Positions 26,453-34,902 of a stretch of DNA of 64,000 nucleotides are shown here, piece after piece. The translations under genes were made by a program, and so were the position numbers. How positions within the stretch are numbered: the stretch's first letter is position 1; each line of letters starts with the position of its first letter. A model generated the notes under the pieces. It was not told the DNA's origin. It saw nothing but the letters and a program-made list of their open reading frames with translations, and did not search any database. This DNA comes from JABDIY01 sp963803875 (GTDB lineage Bacteria > Actinomycetota > Acidimicrobiia > Acidimicrobiales > SZUA-35), in NCBI GenBank assembly GCA_963803875.1, contig CAWDOA010000016.1:434001-498000 (forward strand). The letters are read 5' to 3'.

Positions 26453-27717
26453 GTTCTCGTTCCCGTTCTCTGACCCGGGCCCGGTGTTTCACTCGGACCC
26501 CCGATGGGAGCTCGATGTGTTTGAACACGGTCCCGTCGGGTCGTTTCCACAACAGGTTCCGGTCCCGGTCCACCTCGATAGTCCAACCGTCATCGTGAAC
26601 CCGGTGATGATGCACACCACACAACGGAACCAGATTCGACAGGTCAGTCGGGCCGCCGTTCTCCCAGAACTGGATGTGATGAATCTCGCACCGATCGAAG
26701 GTGACGTCACAGACCGCGCAGGTGGGATACATCACCCGTAGTGCGGCCCGCTGAGCATCGGTGGCAGTGCGGCGGCTACGGCCAACCGCCAACGCCCGCC
26801 CTGTTCGATCAACACCCACCGGGGTGACCCAGGCGTCGCACAACAACCGGCGCAGATGCGGCAACGGGATGGTGTTCCCCATGCCGGTGCGTTTGGTGGT
26901 GCCGTCCCACACCCCGTTGGTGAGGGTTTCGAGATCGACGATCACATTGATCGACGCCCGACCTTTCGCCGCGTTCCCGGAATCGATCAGCGACTCCAAC
27001 GCGAAGGCGTTCAACACGGTCACCGTGACTGGGATTCCTCACCAGCATCAACCCGCTGTTTGGCCAGCGAACGAGCCTCGGCGTCGATAGCGGTCTGCAA
27101 CTTCTCACCAGCAAGCCGCATCGAGATCGAGCCGGGCGTGCCAACGACCATCCCGAGTCCAAGACCGAAACGAGTTCTTGTCCCGCTCACACCGGACATC
27201 ACTCGAACCGTCATCAGAGATCCTGGCGACCTCCCGTCCCATCCACTCGGCGAACCGGCGGGGCGACAGCCGGGTGGCCTTCGAACGCATACACCCCATC
27301 ACGAGCATCGAAGGTGGCTTGCCAGGCCGGTTGTGCCGTAGTTTGCGGCGGGCACTGGCAACAATGTCGGCGTGTTCGACCCCAACCGTGCCAGCGATCA
27401 GACCGGCAGTGAACCTCGGCATCGTGTCGGCCAGTTTGGCCCTGCGCTGCAGACGGCGAGCCGCAGACTGAGACATGTTTGCCAACTGTGGAGAACACAT
27501 CCTCCGCGCTCAACCCACCCAGCTCGTCCAAACGGACTGCGGCCGGCACCGCCACACCATGCAACACCCGAACCGCCCGCTCGTTGGAACGAACCAGATC
27601 CATCACACCCGACTCGTCCAAACCATCAACCTCGACGGTCTCCAACAAATCCACATGGGCACGCAACACGCCGACAACACCGGCCGAACCAGCCACAGCG
27701 AAGACGAGCAACTTCAT
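26436..27717 (-). CDS. DUF222/HNH endonuclease, frameshifted
   Basis: The likely start is ATG 27717 (KLLVFAVAGSAGVVGVLRAH). The DUF222 helical region runs through SERAVRVLHG-like sequence and AARRLQRRAKLADTMPRF. The C-terminal HNH domain is intact: CAVCDVTFDRCEIHHIQFW and NLVPLCGVHHHRVHDDG. Breaks fall near 27480 and 27115. These proteins are abundant, often multi-copy and probably mobile in actinobacteria; their role is unsettled. Unlike the housekeeping genes, this one could really be decaying, though the catalytic part reads cleanly from 27023 down. Confidence 0.75.
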
Positions 27718-27876
27718 GCTTCCATCATGACGAAGGGGTGTGACAGAGTTGGATCCCCCGAGTGTCAAGAGATGTGAGAATTTGCCATCCGTCGCTTTGG
27801 GCAGGGTTCACAGCTGCACACCCGTCGAGGCCCCTTCGTTGGAAGGCAGGCATAACCCCAGCGCGGGGCTGTGGCG

Positions 27877-28521
27877 TCAGTTCTTGGTTTGGGCGTAGTC
27901 GATGAGGCGTTCCATCACTGCGGGACCGGCCTTGTCAACGGTGCCGGCATCGAAGGGAGGCTGGGGGTCGTACTCCACCATCAGCTGCATGGCCTTGGCG
28001 GCGATGTCGTCGACCAACAGCTCCGACAGCCGGAGCGCCATATCGATACCCGAGCTCACTCCGGCGGCGGTGATGATCCGTTCCGACAGATGCTCAACCA
28101 CCCGCTGCTCGGTAGCAACGGCCCCGAGCTTGTTGAGCGCCTGGTACGCGCCCCAATGGGTGGCAGCGGTCAGTCCGTCGAGCAGACCGGCCTTGGCCAG
28201 CACCAGTGATCCTGTGCACACCGACGTGGTGTACCTCGTGGTCGGGTGAACGGCCTTGATCCACTCGAGCAAGGGGTGGTCGTCGTTGCCGACGACCGCT
28301 CTGGTTCCGATTCCACCGGGCACTACCACGACGGTCGGGGTCGGCACATCGGCGTAGGCCGCATCAGCAGTCAGGCCCAGGAATCCGTTCTCGGTTCGTA
28401 CCTCACCCACCCGGTCGGAAACGAAAACGACCTCGGCGCCGGGCAGGCGCTGTAGCACTTCGTAGGGGCCAACTCCATCCAGGGCGGTGAGCCGGTCGAA
28501 CAGCGGAACGGCTATCTGCAC
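27877..28521 (-). CDS. DJ-1/PfpI-family protein (isocyanide hydratase-like)
   Basis: This 214-residue protein of the ThiJ/PfpI fold has the conserved acid in ALDGVGPYEVLQRLP (about residues 14-28) and the nucleophilic cysteine in YTTSVCTGSLVLAKAGLLDG, followed by ATHWGAY. This combination is that of AraC-regulator-like stand-alone DJ-1 proteins such as isocyanide hydratase. The substrate is uncertain. It lies downstream of the STAS gene in the same direction, 18 bases away. Confidence 0.85.
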   Translation of the reverse strand: MQIAVPLFDRLTALDGVGPYEVLQRLPGAEVVFVSDRVGEVRTENGFLGLTADAAYADVPTPTVVVVPGGIGTRAVVGNDDHPLLEWIKAVHPTTRYTTSVCTGSLVLAKAGLLDGLTAATHWGAYQALNKLGAVATEQRVVEHLSERIITAAGVSSGIDMALRLSELLVDDIAAKAMQLMVEYDPQPPFDAGTVDKAGPAVMERLIDYAQTKN

Positions 28522-28539
28522 AGGAGTTCTTCCGCCGAA

Positions 28540-28887
28540 CTAGTCCTCTTCGGGGGCGAGGAGGGCATCTTCGGCTTCTTCCCTGCTGTCGGACACCGGC
28601 ACGATTCGGTCGAATCCTGTGGTGTGGAGCAAGCGCACCAGCTGCGGCTTGTTGCATGCGACCGCCACGGCGTTCTCCGCCTCACGCGACAGGCGTATCC
28701 CGCCGATGAGCGCACCCAGACCGGCCGAGTCCATGAACGACACCTGTGAGAGGTCGATGAGGAGATCACCCTGCTCTGCGAGCCGGGCCAGTGACTCACG
28801 GAATGTGCCGACGGTGTACGCGTCGAGTTCACCGGAAGGTTGGATGAGGGTGTAGTCCTCGTTCTCTTCGATATTGATTTCGAGCAC
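28540..28887 (-). CDS. STAS-domain anti-sigma factor antagonist
   Basis: I start at GTG 28887 because GGAGG lies six bases upstream; an ATG at 28899 is possible. The 115-residue protein has the SpoIIAA/RsbV fold: LIQPSGELDAYTV, LLIDLSQVSFMDSAGLGALIGG with the serine phosphorylated in this family, and an acidic tail (SREEAEDALLAPEED). It would bind an anti-sigma kinase in a partner-switch; no such kinase is in the window. It is divergent from a single-domain response regulator. Confidence 0.88.
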   Translation of the reverse strand: MLEINIEENEDYTLIQPSGELDAYTVGTFRESLARLAEQGDLLIDLSQVSFMDSAGLGALIGGIRLSREAENAVAVACNKPQLVRLLHTTGFDRIVPVSDSREEAEDALLAPEED

Positions 28888-28952
28888 GATGGCCTCCACT
28901 TCGACGTCGTCGCCGGGGCGATGTCAACGGCACATGGTACTGCGATGGCTGG

Positions 28953-28958
28953 TAACCT
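28953..28958 (+). promoter_or_regulatory. -10 element of response-regulator gene
   Basis: TAACCT, seven bases before GTG 28966; identical in form to the element at 10969. Confidence 0.5.
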
Positions 28959-28965
28959 CCGCACG

Positions 28966-29361
28966 GTGACAGACGTACTGCTTGCAACCGACTCAGACGA
29001 GCTTTTCGCCACTATCGACGCTGCTCTGGCCAGCGACGACACGAATGTCTACCGAGTTCGCCACGGGCAGGACGTTCTACCAGTGGTTGAGCAGAAGGAC
29101 CCAGATCTGGTGATTCTCGACCTGCAGATCGGAAACATGGGCGGGGTTGCATCCTGTCTTGCCATCCGACAGGAGGAGGGAATGGATCGGTTGGCCAAGC
29201 GTCCGGTGGCGCTGCTTCTCGACAAATCCTCCGATACATACATCGCCCAACAGTCCCGAGCCGACGGCTGGTTGGTGAAACCTCTCGATCCACTTCGATT
29301 GCGATCGTTGGCGTCGGCTCTGCTCGAAAATGGCACGCTGTTCGAGGGACTGGGCAGTTAG
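28966..29361 (+). CDS. single-domain response regulator
   Basis: The 131-residue product starts at GTG 28966 (TDVLLATDSDELF), preceded by a leaderless -10. Receiver features are the acidic TDSDE near the start, the phospho-acceptor aspartate in DLVILDLQIGNMGG, and the late lysine in GWLVKPLDP. No output domain follows. It probably signals through protein contact, perhaps to the STAS partner-switch encoded divergently. An open frame extending upstream to 28840 is a shadow of the STAS gene. Confidence 0.78.
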   Translation: MTDVLLATDSDELFATIDAALASDDTNVYRVRHGQDVLPVVEQKDPDLVILDLQIGNMGGVASCLAIRQEEGMDRLAKRPVALLLDKSSDTYIAQQSRADGWLVKPLDPLRLRSLASALLENGTLFEGLGS

Positions 29362-29378
29362 CCTGGAGCAACACAACA

Positions 29379-29452
29379 CGGGTTGTGGCGCAGGTTGGTA
29401 GCGCGCCTCGTTCGGGACGAGGAGGTCGGGAGTTCAAATCTCCCCAACCCGA
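29379..29452 (+). tRNA. tRNA-Pro (anticodon CGG)
   Basis: A full cloverleaf can be drawn over 74 bases. The acceptor stem is CGGGTTG/CAACCCG and the D stem GCGC/GCGC. The anticodon stem is CCTCG/CGAGG with loop TTCGGGA (anticodon CGG), and the T stem is GGGAG/CTCCC with loop TTCAAAT. The discriminator is A and CCA is not encoded. It starts 17 bases after the response-regulator stop. Confidence 0.96.
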
Positions 29453-29473
29453 CGGAGATTCTTCGAGCGCCTT

Positions 29474-30517
29474 TCAGCGCAGAGCAGCGGCCATCTCGAT
29501 CAACGCCGCCAAGGGGTCTTCCTGGTCGCACTCGGGGATCTGGATGACCGAATATCCCCTCGCTACCGAATGAGCGTCCAGTACCTCGGCCTCGCTGTGG
29601 GCGAGCGCATTGTGTTCGTTGACTGCGGTCTGAAGCGATTCGTGGATGTGGGTATCGGGGTTCGGCACTGCAACGATGCGCCGATTGACCACTAACACGT
29701 CGGGGATGATCCGTCGGTCGCGAAGCTGGTCGCTGAGCCATGTGGCTGTGCGAAGCGGCTCGGGTCGGGCCGTGCTCACGAGGGCAAAGCGGGTTCGGTT
29801 CGATGCCAAGAGCGCATCAACCTCGGCTGCCCGTTCGCCAAACCCTCGATCCATGCCCTCGAACAGAGCAAAGAACTCGATCACGTCCGACAACAGCGTC
29901 GCGCCGACCACTTTGCCGATGGCTCGCGCCGCCAGTTGGGTGGCGGCGTTGAGCGTGCGGAGAATCCCTCTGCGGGGTGCCAACAACGTGCGATACAGGC
30001 GATGATCGAGGAGTTCGGTCATACGGGTTGGTGCGTCGAGCACGTCGACGCCGTTCTGGGCCGGAGGTGTGTCGACGATCACCAAATCGAACCGTGGGTC
30101 ATGGAGTAGCTGCCGGAAGCGCTCCGCCGCCATGTATTCGCTCAGGCCCGAGAGTGAGGTGATCAAGGTTTGGAACAATCGGTTTCTGTGGATGGCCGCC
30201 GCCCGGGCCGGCGACGGAGCGAACTCGTCGACGAGTGATGTGAGCGTGTGACCCGCATCGAGCATTGTGGCGTGGAGAGATCCCGATCTCAGACCACCGA
30301 CGTCGGTGATCTCCACCACCTCGGAGGGATAGGTGGAACCCAGACCGAGTGTCTCCACCAATCGACGTGCCGGGTCGACGGTGAGGACGACCACTCGGCG
30401 GCCCGCCTGGGCCGCAGCGATCCCCAGTGCGGCCGACGTGCTGGTCTTGCCCACGCCACCGGCCCCCAACAGGACCACAGCATCGGCATTGGCGACCGAC
30501 AAGCCGTGACTAGACAT
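29474..30517 (-). CDS. ArsA/Get3-family ATPase, deviant P-loop
   Basis: The 347-residue product carries VVLLGAGGVGKTSTSAALG, a P-loop in which the first (signature) lysine of the GKGGVGKT form is alanine. Later come VVVLTVDPARRLVETLG (A-loop type DPAH-like motif) and FDLVIVDTPPAQNGVDVLD. It follows the second ArsA-like gene with an eight-base overlap. Paired genes of this kind next to whiB are known in mycobacteria (Rv3679-Rv3680 near whiB4). The pair is likely a heterodimer with one canonical site. Role inferred: handling of membrane proteins or metabolites, not arsenite. Confidence 0.85.
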   Translation of the reverse strand: MSSHGLSVANADAVVLLGAGGVGKTSTSAALGIAAAQAGRRVVVLTVDPARRLVETLGLGSTYPSEVVEITDVGGLRSGSLHATMLDAGHTLTSLVDEFAPSPARAAAIHRNRLFQTLITSLSGLSEYMAAERFRQLLHDPRFDLVIVDTPPAQNGVDVLDAPTRMTELLDHRLYRTLLAPRRGILRTLNAATQLAARAIGKVVGATLLSDVIEFFALFEGMDRGFGERAAEVDALLASNRTRFALVSTARPEPLRTATWLSDQLRDRRIIPDVLVVNRRIVAVPNPDTHIHESLQTAVNEHNALAHSEAEVLDAHSVARGYSVIQIPECDQEDPLAALIEMAAALR

Positions 30518-31414
30518 AGGCGTCAGCGAGCTGGTGGATGTGGTCGGGAGTCAAGGCGGCGGTGAGAAGCTGGGGCAGATGGATCTGCTCGAGCGGAAGC
30601 CCCTCGGCCAGGCGGGCGAGCTGGGTTGTCTGGATGCGGGATCGCCGGATTCGCGAGTCCACAACCGCTCGGGTTGATCCGGGCAACTTGGCCGAGCGTG
30701 AGGCGGAGATCAGGCCCTTCAGGGGTTCCAACGACTTGGTTCACCACCACCGGCGCGAGCGCCACCCCGACCTCGTCCTCGAGCACATAGGCGGTATCGA
30801 TACATTCGGTCACCGGCGTGATCTCGGGAACGCACACCAGCTGCACACGGCACCGTGTTTCGTCGCTCAGAAACTCCAAGGCTGCGAGGGCTTGACTGTG
30901 CACCGGCCCCCCGAGACTGGCTCGCGCCAACCCGAACGGCGTCCGCAGGAACGAGATGGCATGACCGGCTGCGGGGCCATCGACCACCACGAGGTCTGCC
31001 TCACGGCGATCCGCGATCTGGCGGATCTTGCCCAAGGCCATCAGATCTCGCACTCCGACCGCAGCGGTTGTGACCACATCGATGATTCCGGTGTTCGCCA
31101 GACGTCCGGTGATGCGATCCAGTCCATGGGACCCGAGGTAGTCGAGGAGTGCTTCGTCGGGAGTGATGCGGCGTATCCAGATCTCGCCCCCACCCTCAGC
31201 GCAGCGCCACAGCAGCGACTTCTGAAAGGTCGGCGGGCGCGGCGCTGAAAAGCGAGGCCAGTTGACTCTGTCCTTCGAGTTCGATCAGGTGAACTTTGGC
31301 ACCCGCTCGAGCAGCCGCGAGTGCCACGGTTGCGCCTACCGTTGTCTTACCAACCCCGCCCTTTCCGGCCACGATCAGGACACCAGATGCCCCGACAACG
31401 CGTTCAACACTCAT
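30510..31414 (-). CDS. ArsA/Get3-family ATPase, canonical P-loop, frameshifted
   Basis: It starts at ATG 31414 with GVLIVAGKGGVGKTTVGATVALAAARAG, carrying the signature lysine. It continues KVHLIELEGQSQLASLF, then breaks near 31195. The middle segment has ADLVVVDGPAAGHAISFLRTPFGLA and VQLVCVPEITPVTECID. A second break near 30730 leads to the C-terminus TAALTPDHIHQLADAYV. Repair gives about 301 residues. It is upstream partner of the deviant ATPase at 29474-30517. Both breaks lie between conserved blocks, so sequence error is likely. Confidence 0.82.
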
Positions 31415-32721
31415 TGCGGTTCAGGTTAGCGGTGGCTCTGCTCGCTCTGTCCGGGCTGACCGGCCTCGGCTCATCGGTTGCGGGCGCGCAGAACGCTGAC
31501 CAAGGCACCGACCGAAACGATGTGCGCATTGTCGAGGTGTCCGGTTTGATCGATGCAGTACTCACCGATTTCCTCATCTCCGAGATCGATCGTGCCGAAG
31601 CACAGGGTGCCCTTGCCGTCGTGCTTCAAGTGGACTCACTCGGTTCGGTTGTCGACGACGATCGGTTCGTCGAACTCGCCACCCGGCTGCGCGACACGAC
31701 CGTACAAACCGCTTTCTGGGTCGGGCCCAGTGGCAGTGCCGCCGAAGGTGGAGCGGCAGAACTCTCCTCTGTGGCCGACATCGTGGGAGTGGCCGGCGGT
31801 TCCCGAATCGGAAAGAGTGGACCGGCCAGACTGCCGGCCGAATTCGGACCTGCGTTCGGTTCGGCGACCGATCGCCTCATCGATCAGGTGATCGGTGCCA
31901 GCGAGGCAATGGAGCTGGGGATCGCCGACAGGCCTGACCCGTCGCTCCTCACCGAAGTGCCGACCGGTGGTATCGCCGACGATCCTCTCGTAGCAATTCA
32001 GTCGACGTTGCCTACGTTTCTGGTCGCGCTCGAGGGATACGACTTGGTCCAGAACAGCGATGGTGACACGGTGTCCAGTGTCAACCAGGAGTTCTTGAAG
32101 ATCCCGATCACCAGTCAGCTGTTCCACACGGTCGCCAGCCCGGAGATCACCTATCTGTTCTTCACCGGCGGTCTGGCCCTCCTCATCTTCGAGCTGTTCA
32201 CTGCCGGCGTTGGCATAGCGGGTGTGTTGGGGTTGTTGATGACGCTGGCAGGTACCTACGGGCTGGCCATGTTGCCGTTCAGCGCCATTGGTCTGGTCTG
32301 CCTCGTGCTGGCGTTCTTGGCGATGGCGGTCGACGTGCAAACCAACCTGCCTCGGGCCTACACCGTCGTGGGGCTGGCCCTGTTTGTGGCGGGAACGTTC
32401 TTGATCTGGGACGGCGTCACAATGAGCTGGGTCACGGGAGCCGTGGGAATCGTGGGAGCAGGGCTGTACGCCTATCTCGGCATGCCGACCATGGTTCGTA
32501 CCCGATTCTCCAGTCCGGTAATCGGTCGGAGTTGGATGGTGGGTTCGCACGGGACTGCGCTGGGAGACATCACTGAAGACGCCCCTGGACAGGTGCAAGT
32601 CAGCGAAGCGAGGTGGTTGGCAACAGCGGTATCGGGTTCGATCGCAGCCGGAGAGAACATCGAAGTGGTTCGCACCAGGGGTGTCCAACTCGTGGTTGAC
32701 ACGACGTCGTCAGACAGCTGA
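31387..32721 (+). CDS. NfeD-like membrane protein with degenerate ClpP-type domain
   Basis: From ATG 31387 the protein is 444 residues; TTG 31414 is an alternative start. A signal peptide (FRLAVALLALSGLTGLGSSVAGA) precedes a ClpP/SppA-like domain, about five membrane helices from ITYLFFTGGLALLIFELF onward, and a C-terminal OB-fold of NfeD type. In the protease domain the usual GxAASAG nucleophile segment reads GSAAEGGAAEL, so the serine appears replaced. NfeD proteins pair with stomatins, but none is adjacent. Its 5' end overlaps the divergent ArsA-like gene. Confidence 0.78.
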   Translation: MPRQRVQHSLRFRLAVALLALSGLTGLGSSVAGAQNADQGTDRNDVRIVEVSGLIDAVLTDFLISEIDRAEAQGALAVVLQVDSLGSVVDDDRFVELATRLRDTTVQTAFWVGPSGSAAEGGAAELSSVADIVGVAGGSRIGKSGPARLPAEFGPAFGSATDRLIDQVIGASEAMELGIADRPDPSLLTEVPTGGIADDPLVAIQSTLPTFLVALEGYDLVQNSDGDTVSSVNQEFLKIPITSQLFHTVASPEITYLFFTGGLALLIFELFTAGVGIAGVLGLLMTLAGTYGLAMLPFSAIGLVCLVLAFLAMAVDVQTNLPRAYTVVGLALFVAGTFLIWDGVTMSWVTGAVGIVGAGLYAYLGMPTMVRTRFSSPVIGRSWMVGSHGTALGDITEDAPGQVQVSEARWLATAVSGSIAAGENIEVVRTRGVQLVVDTTSSDS

Positions 32722-32771
32722 ACCTCGTTTCAACACCACCTGTGGCCTGCGGCCAGCTGCGGTCCAGAGTT

Positions 32772-32821
32772 CACAATTTGTAGGTCTCACATTGTGTTGT
32801 CCGTCACATGGGCTGTAGCGT
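32772..32821 (+). promoter_or_regulatory. whiB promoter with CACAAT/ATTGTG dyad
   Basis: TTGTGT (32792-32797) and TAGCGT (32816-32821), spaced 18, look like -35 and -10. A dyad CACAAT (32772-32777) / ATTGTG (32791-32796) has its right arm inside the -35, so a bound protein would block or modulate initiation. Confidence 0.45.
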
Positions 32822-32850
32822 CTGATTCACAAAGTGAAGGGGGTGCGGAG

Positions 32851-33135
32851 ATGTCCGCTGTTTCATCGGTTGCCACGACGCAATCAAAGAGCCCGTTGGG
32901 TGACGCGTTCTGGTCTCAAGCTGCGTGCCGGGGACCACATCAGGAGATCTTTTTCCCGCCGACGGTGTCGGAGACTCGCCGGTCCAAACGTCGACGCGAG
33001 GCTCGAGCCAAGGAAATCTGCGAAACCTGTTGCATTCAGGCGAGTTGTCTCACAACGGCATTGAGCCGAAACGAACAGCACGGTATTTGGGGTGGGCACA
33101 CCGCCAAAGAACGTCGGCTACTGCTTCTCAACTAG
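32851..33135 (+). CDS. WhiB-family iron-sulfur transcription factor
   Basis: From ATG 32851 (GCGGAG directly upstream) the product is 94 residues. The four cluster cysteines are in AACRGPHQEIFFPP and CETCCIQASC (C-x2-C-x5-C), with one extra cysteine. GIWGGHTAKERR is the WhiB turn and basic tail. WhiB proteins hold a [4Fe-4S] cluster and act with the primary sigma factor in redox or NO responses. An in-frame ATG/TTG further upstream would add a tail untypical of the family. The neighbouring ArsA-like pair recalls the mycobacterial whiB4 locus. Confidence 0.93.
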   Translation: MSAVSSVATTQSKSPLGDAFWSQAACRGPHQEIFFPPTVSETRRSKRRREARAKEICETCCIQASCLTTALSRNEQHGIWGGHTAKERRLLLLN

Positions 33136-33189
33136 CCCGGTTGCCTCTGCCTCGATTTGGACTCGGTGTTCGTTCGATCGGACCCCAAG

Positions 33190-34902
33190 TCACAAGCGCG
33201 GCCCAGCGATGCGGTAGTCACCTCGTCGTCGCGTTCGACCGTTCTTGTCGAAGTAGGCCAACAAGGCGAGCACGTACTTGCGGCTGGTGTCGAGCATGTC
33301 CCGAACGTCGGCAACTGTGACACCATTGGGGTCGGCGCCCAGCCGATCCCGCAGGAGAGCGGCCGCCCGCTCGATAGCTGCACCGCTGAAGTAGATGCCA
33401 TCGCTCTCTATGACCAGACCTTGGCGGACCATGGTGCGCAACTCGGCGCGGTCGACGTGATCAGGCGCTGGCGGGTGGAACGGATCAGCGTCCAGTTCTG
33501 CAATCCACGGGTGATCTGAGAATTCCGAAACAGACTCGCCGATCGTCACCCGCCCATCTTCGACCACGATGTCGTCCCGGACTTCGAGGATTGCCCGTTC
33601 ACGTTGGTCGAGTAGAGCGATGTCGAGCCCCAATTCGCCGGCGGCGGTTATCCGGTCCCGAACCGACGATTCGGTCTCCGCCAGAGCGTCGCTGCTCACC
33701 AACCAAACGCCCAGGTTCGGCTTGCGCTGTTCACCGGTGAGTCTCTCGAACTGATCGGCCTCGATCCATCCCCGCTCCCGGATCACCCGGTCGGGATCCC
33801 CGTCGGGGTCGGCCCGCTTGACCGGAATCACCGGGTCAACGTCGAGGAATCGACCGCCGCCGATGGTCTCGGACCGCCCGGACTCTCGCAAGATGAAGCG
33901 GTCGCCGGGCAGCGCCGGGACCCCACGGTCGAGATACAGCCGAACCTTCCCGATCTCGCCAGGGTCGAGTTGATCGGCACCACCGAGAAGCCGAACCCGA
34001 GCGGGGAATTCGCCAGAGCCGATGTACGCCTGAAACGCACCTCGACGGGTCAGCGGTTGCTTCACGGCCGGCAGAACCCGGATTTCAGCGTCGATGATCG
34101 ACGCAGAGTGCCAAAGATCGGGGTGGACCAGAACATCGCCGCGATTGACCGACGAATGGCCAATCCCGCTCAGGTTGATAGCGACTCGATTGCCGGGTTT
34201 GATCTCGTCCACAGACCGGTGATGACTCTGCAAGGTCCGAATCCGTCCCGATTCCAGTGAGGGAACAACAGTGATCCGATCCCCGACAGCTAGCGAGCCG
34301 TCGGTCAATGTGCCGGTGACCACTGTGCCTGTACCGGTGGGGGAGAAGGACCGGTCGACCCACAGGCGGGGAGCGTTCCGATCTCGGGCCCGACCAACGG
34401 CCTCGAAGAGATCGGTCAGAGCGGCCTTCAACTCCTCGATTCCCAAGCCGGTGATCCCCGACACCGGGACGACGGCCGCCCCTTCGGCGAATGTGCCCTC
34501 TACGTGGTCCTCTATGTCGAGGATGGCCAGCTCGAGCAGTTCGTCGTCAACAAGATCGGCCATCGTGACAGCGATCACCGCGTGTTCGATCTCCAGAAGA
34601 TCCAGAATTCGGAGGTGCTCTTCGCTTTGTGGCTTCCACCCTTCGTTGGCCGACACAACGAACAGAACACCCTGTACCGCGCCGACGCCGGCAAGCATGT
34701 TGCGCAGGAAGCGAACATGACCCGGAACGTCGATGAGCGAGATGGAACGTTTCCGGCTGAGCCCCAAGTTGGCGAAACCAAGGTCGATCGTCAAGCCCCG
34801 CTCTTTCTCCTCGGCCAGGCGATCCGGATCGGTTCCGGTCAGGGCTTGCACCAGAGTGGACTTTCCGTGATCAACGTGTCCGGCGGTAGCGATGACTGTC
34901 AT
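33190..34902 (-). CDS. selB: selenocysteine-specific elongation factor
   Basis: The 570-residue product begins ATAGHVDHGKSTLVQALTG (G1), then DRLAEEKERGLTIDLGF, DVPGHVRFLRNML (G3) and VTMADLVDD at G4, where the usual lysine (TKAD) is methionine. EF-Tu-like domains II-III follow (SFSPTGTGTVVTGTL), then winged-helix repeats in the C-terminal half (ending NGVTVADVRDMLDTSRKYVLALLAYFDKNGRTRRRGDYR) that bind the SECIS hairpin. It delivers Sec-tRNA to the ribosome at UGA. Its start overlaps the selA stop by four bases. Confidence 0.95.
   Translation of the reverse strand: MTVIATAGHVDHGKSTLVQALTGTDPDRLAEEKERGLTIDLGFANLGLSRKRSISLIDVPGHVRFLRNMLAGVGAVQGVLFVVSANEGWKPQSEEHLRILDLLEIEHAVIAVTMADLVDDELLELAILDIEDHVEGTFAEGAAVVPVSGITGLGIEELKAALTDLFEAVGRARDRNAPRLWVDRSFSPTGTGTVVTGTLTDGSLAVGDRITVVPSLESGRIRTLQSHHRSVDEIKPGNRVAINLSGIGHSSVNRGDVLVHPDLWHSASIIDAEIRVLPAVKQPLTRRGAFQAYIGSGEFPARVRLLGGADQLDPGEIGKVRLYLDRGVPALPGDRFILRESGRSETIGGGRFLDVDPVIPVKRADPDGDPDRVIRERGWIEADQFERLTGEQRKPNLGVWLVSSDALAETESSVRDRITAAGELGLDIALLDQRERAILEVRDDIVVEDGRVTIGESVSEFSDHPWIAELDADPFHPPAPDHVDRAELRTMVRQGLVIESDGIYFSGAAIERAAALLRDRLGADPNGVTVADVRDMLDTSRKYVLALLAYFDKNGRTRRRGDYRIAGPRL

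Noticed and set aside
31636..32688. 350-codon open frame opposite the NfeD-like gene
   Set aside because: Composition (many H, R, Q) and lack of motifs show a shadow frame.
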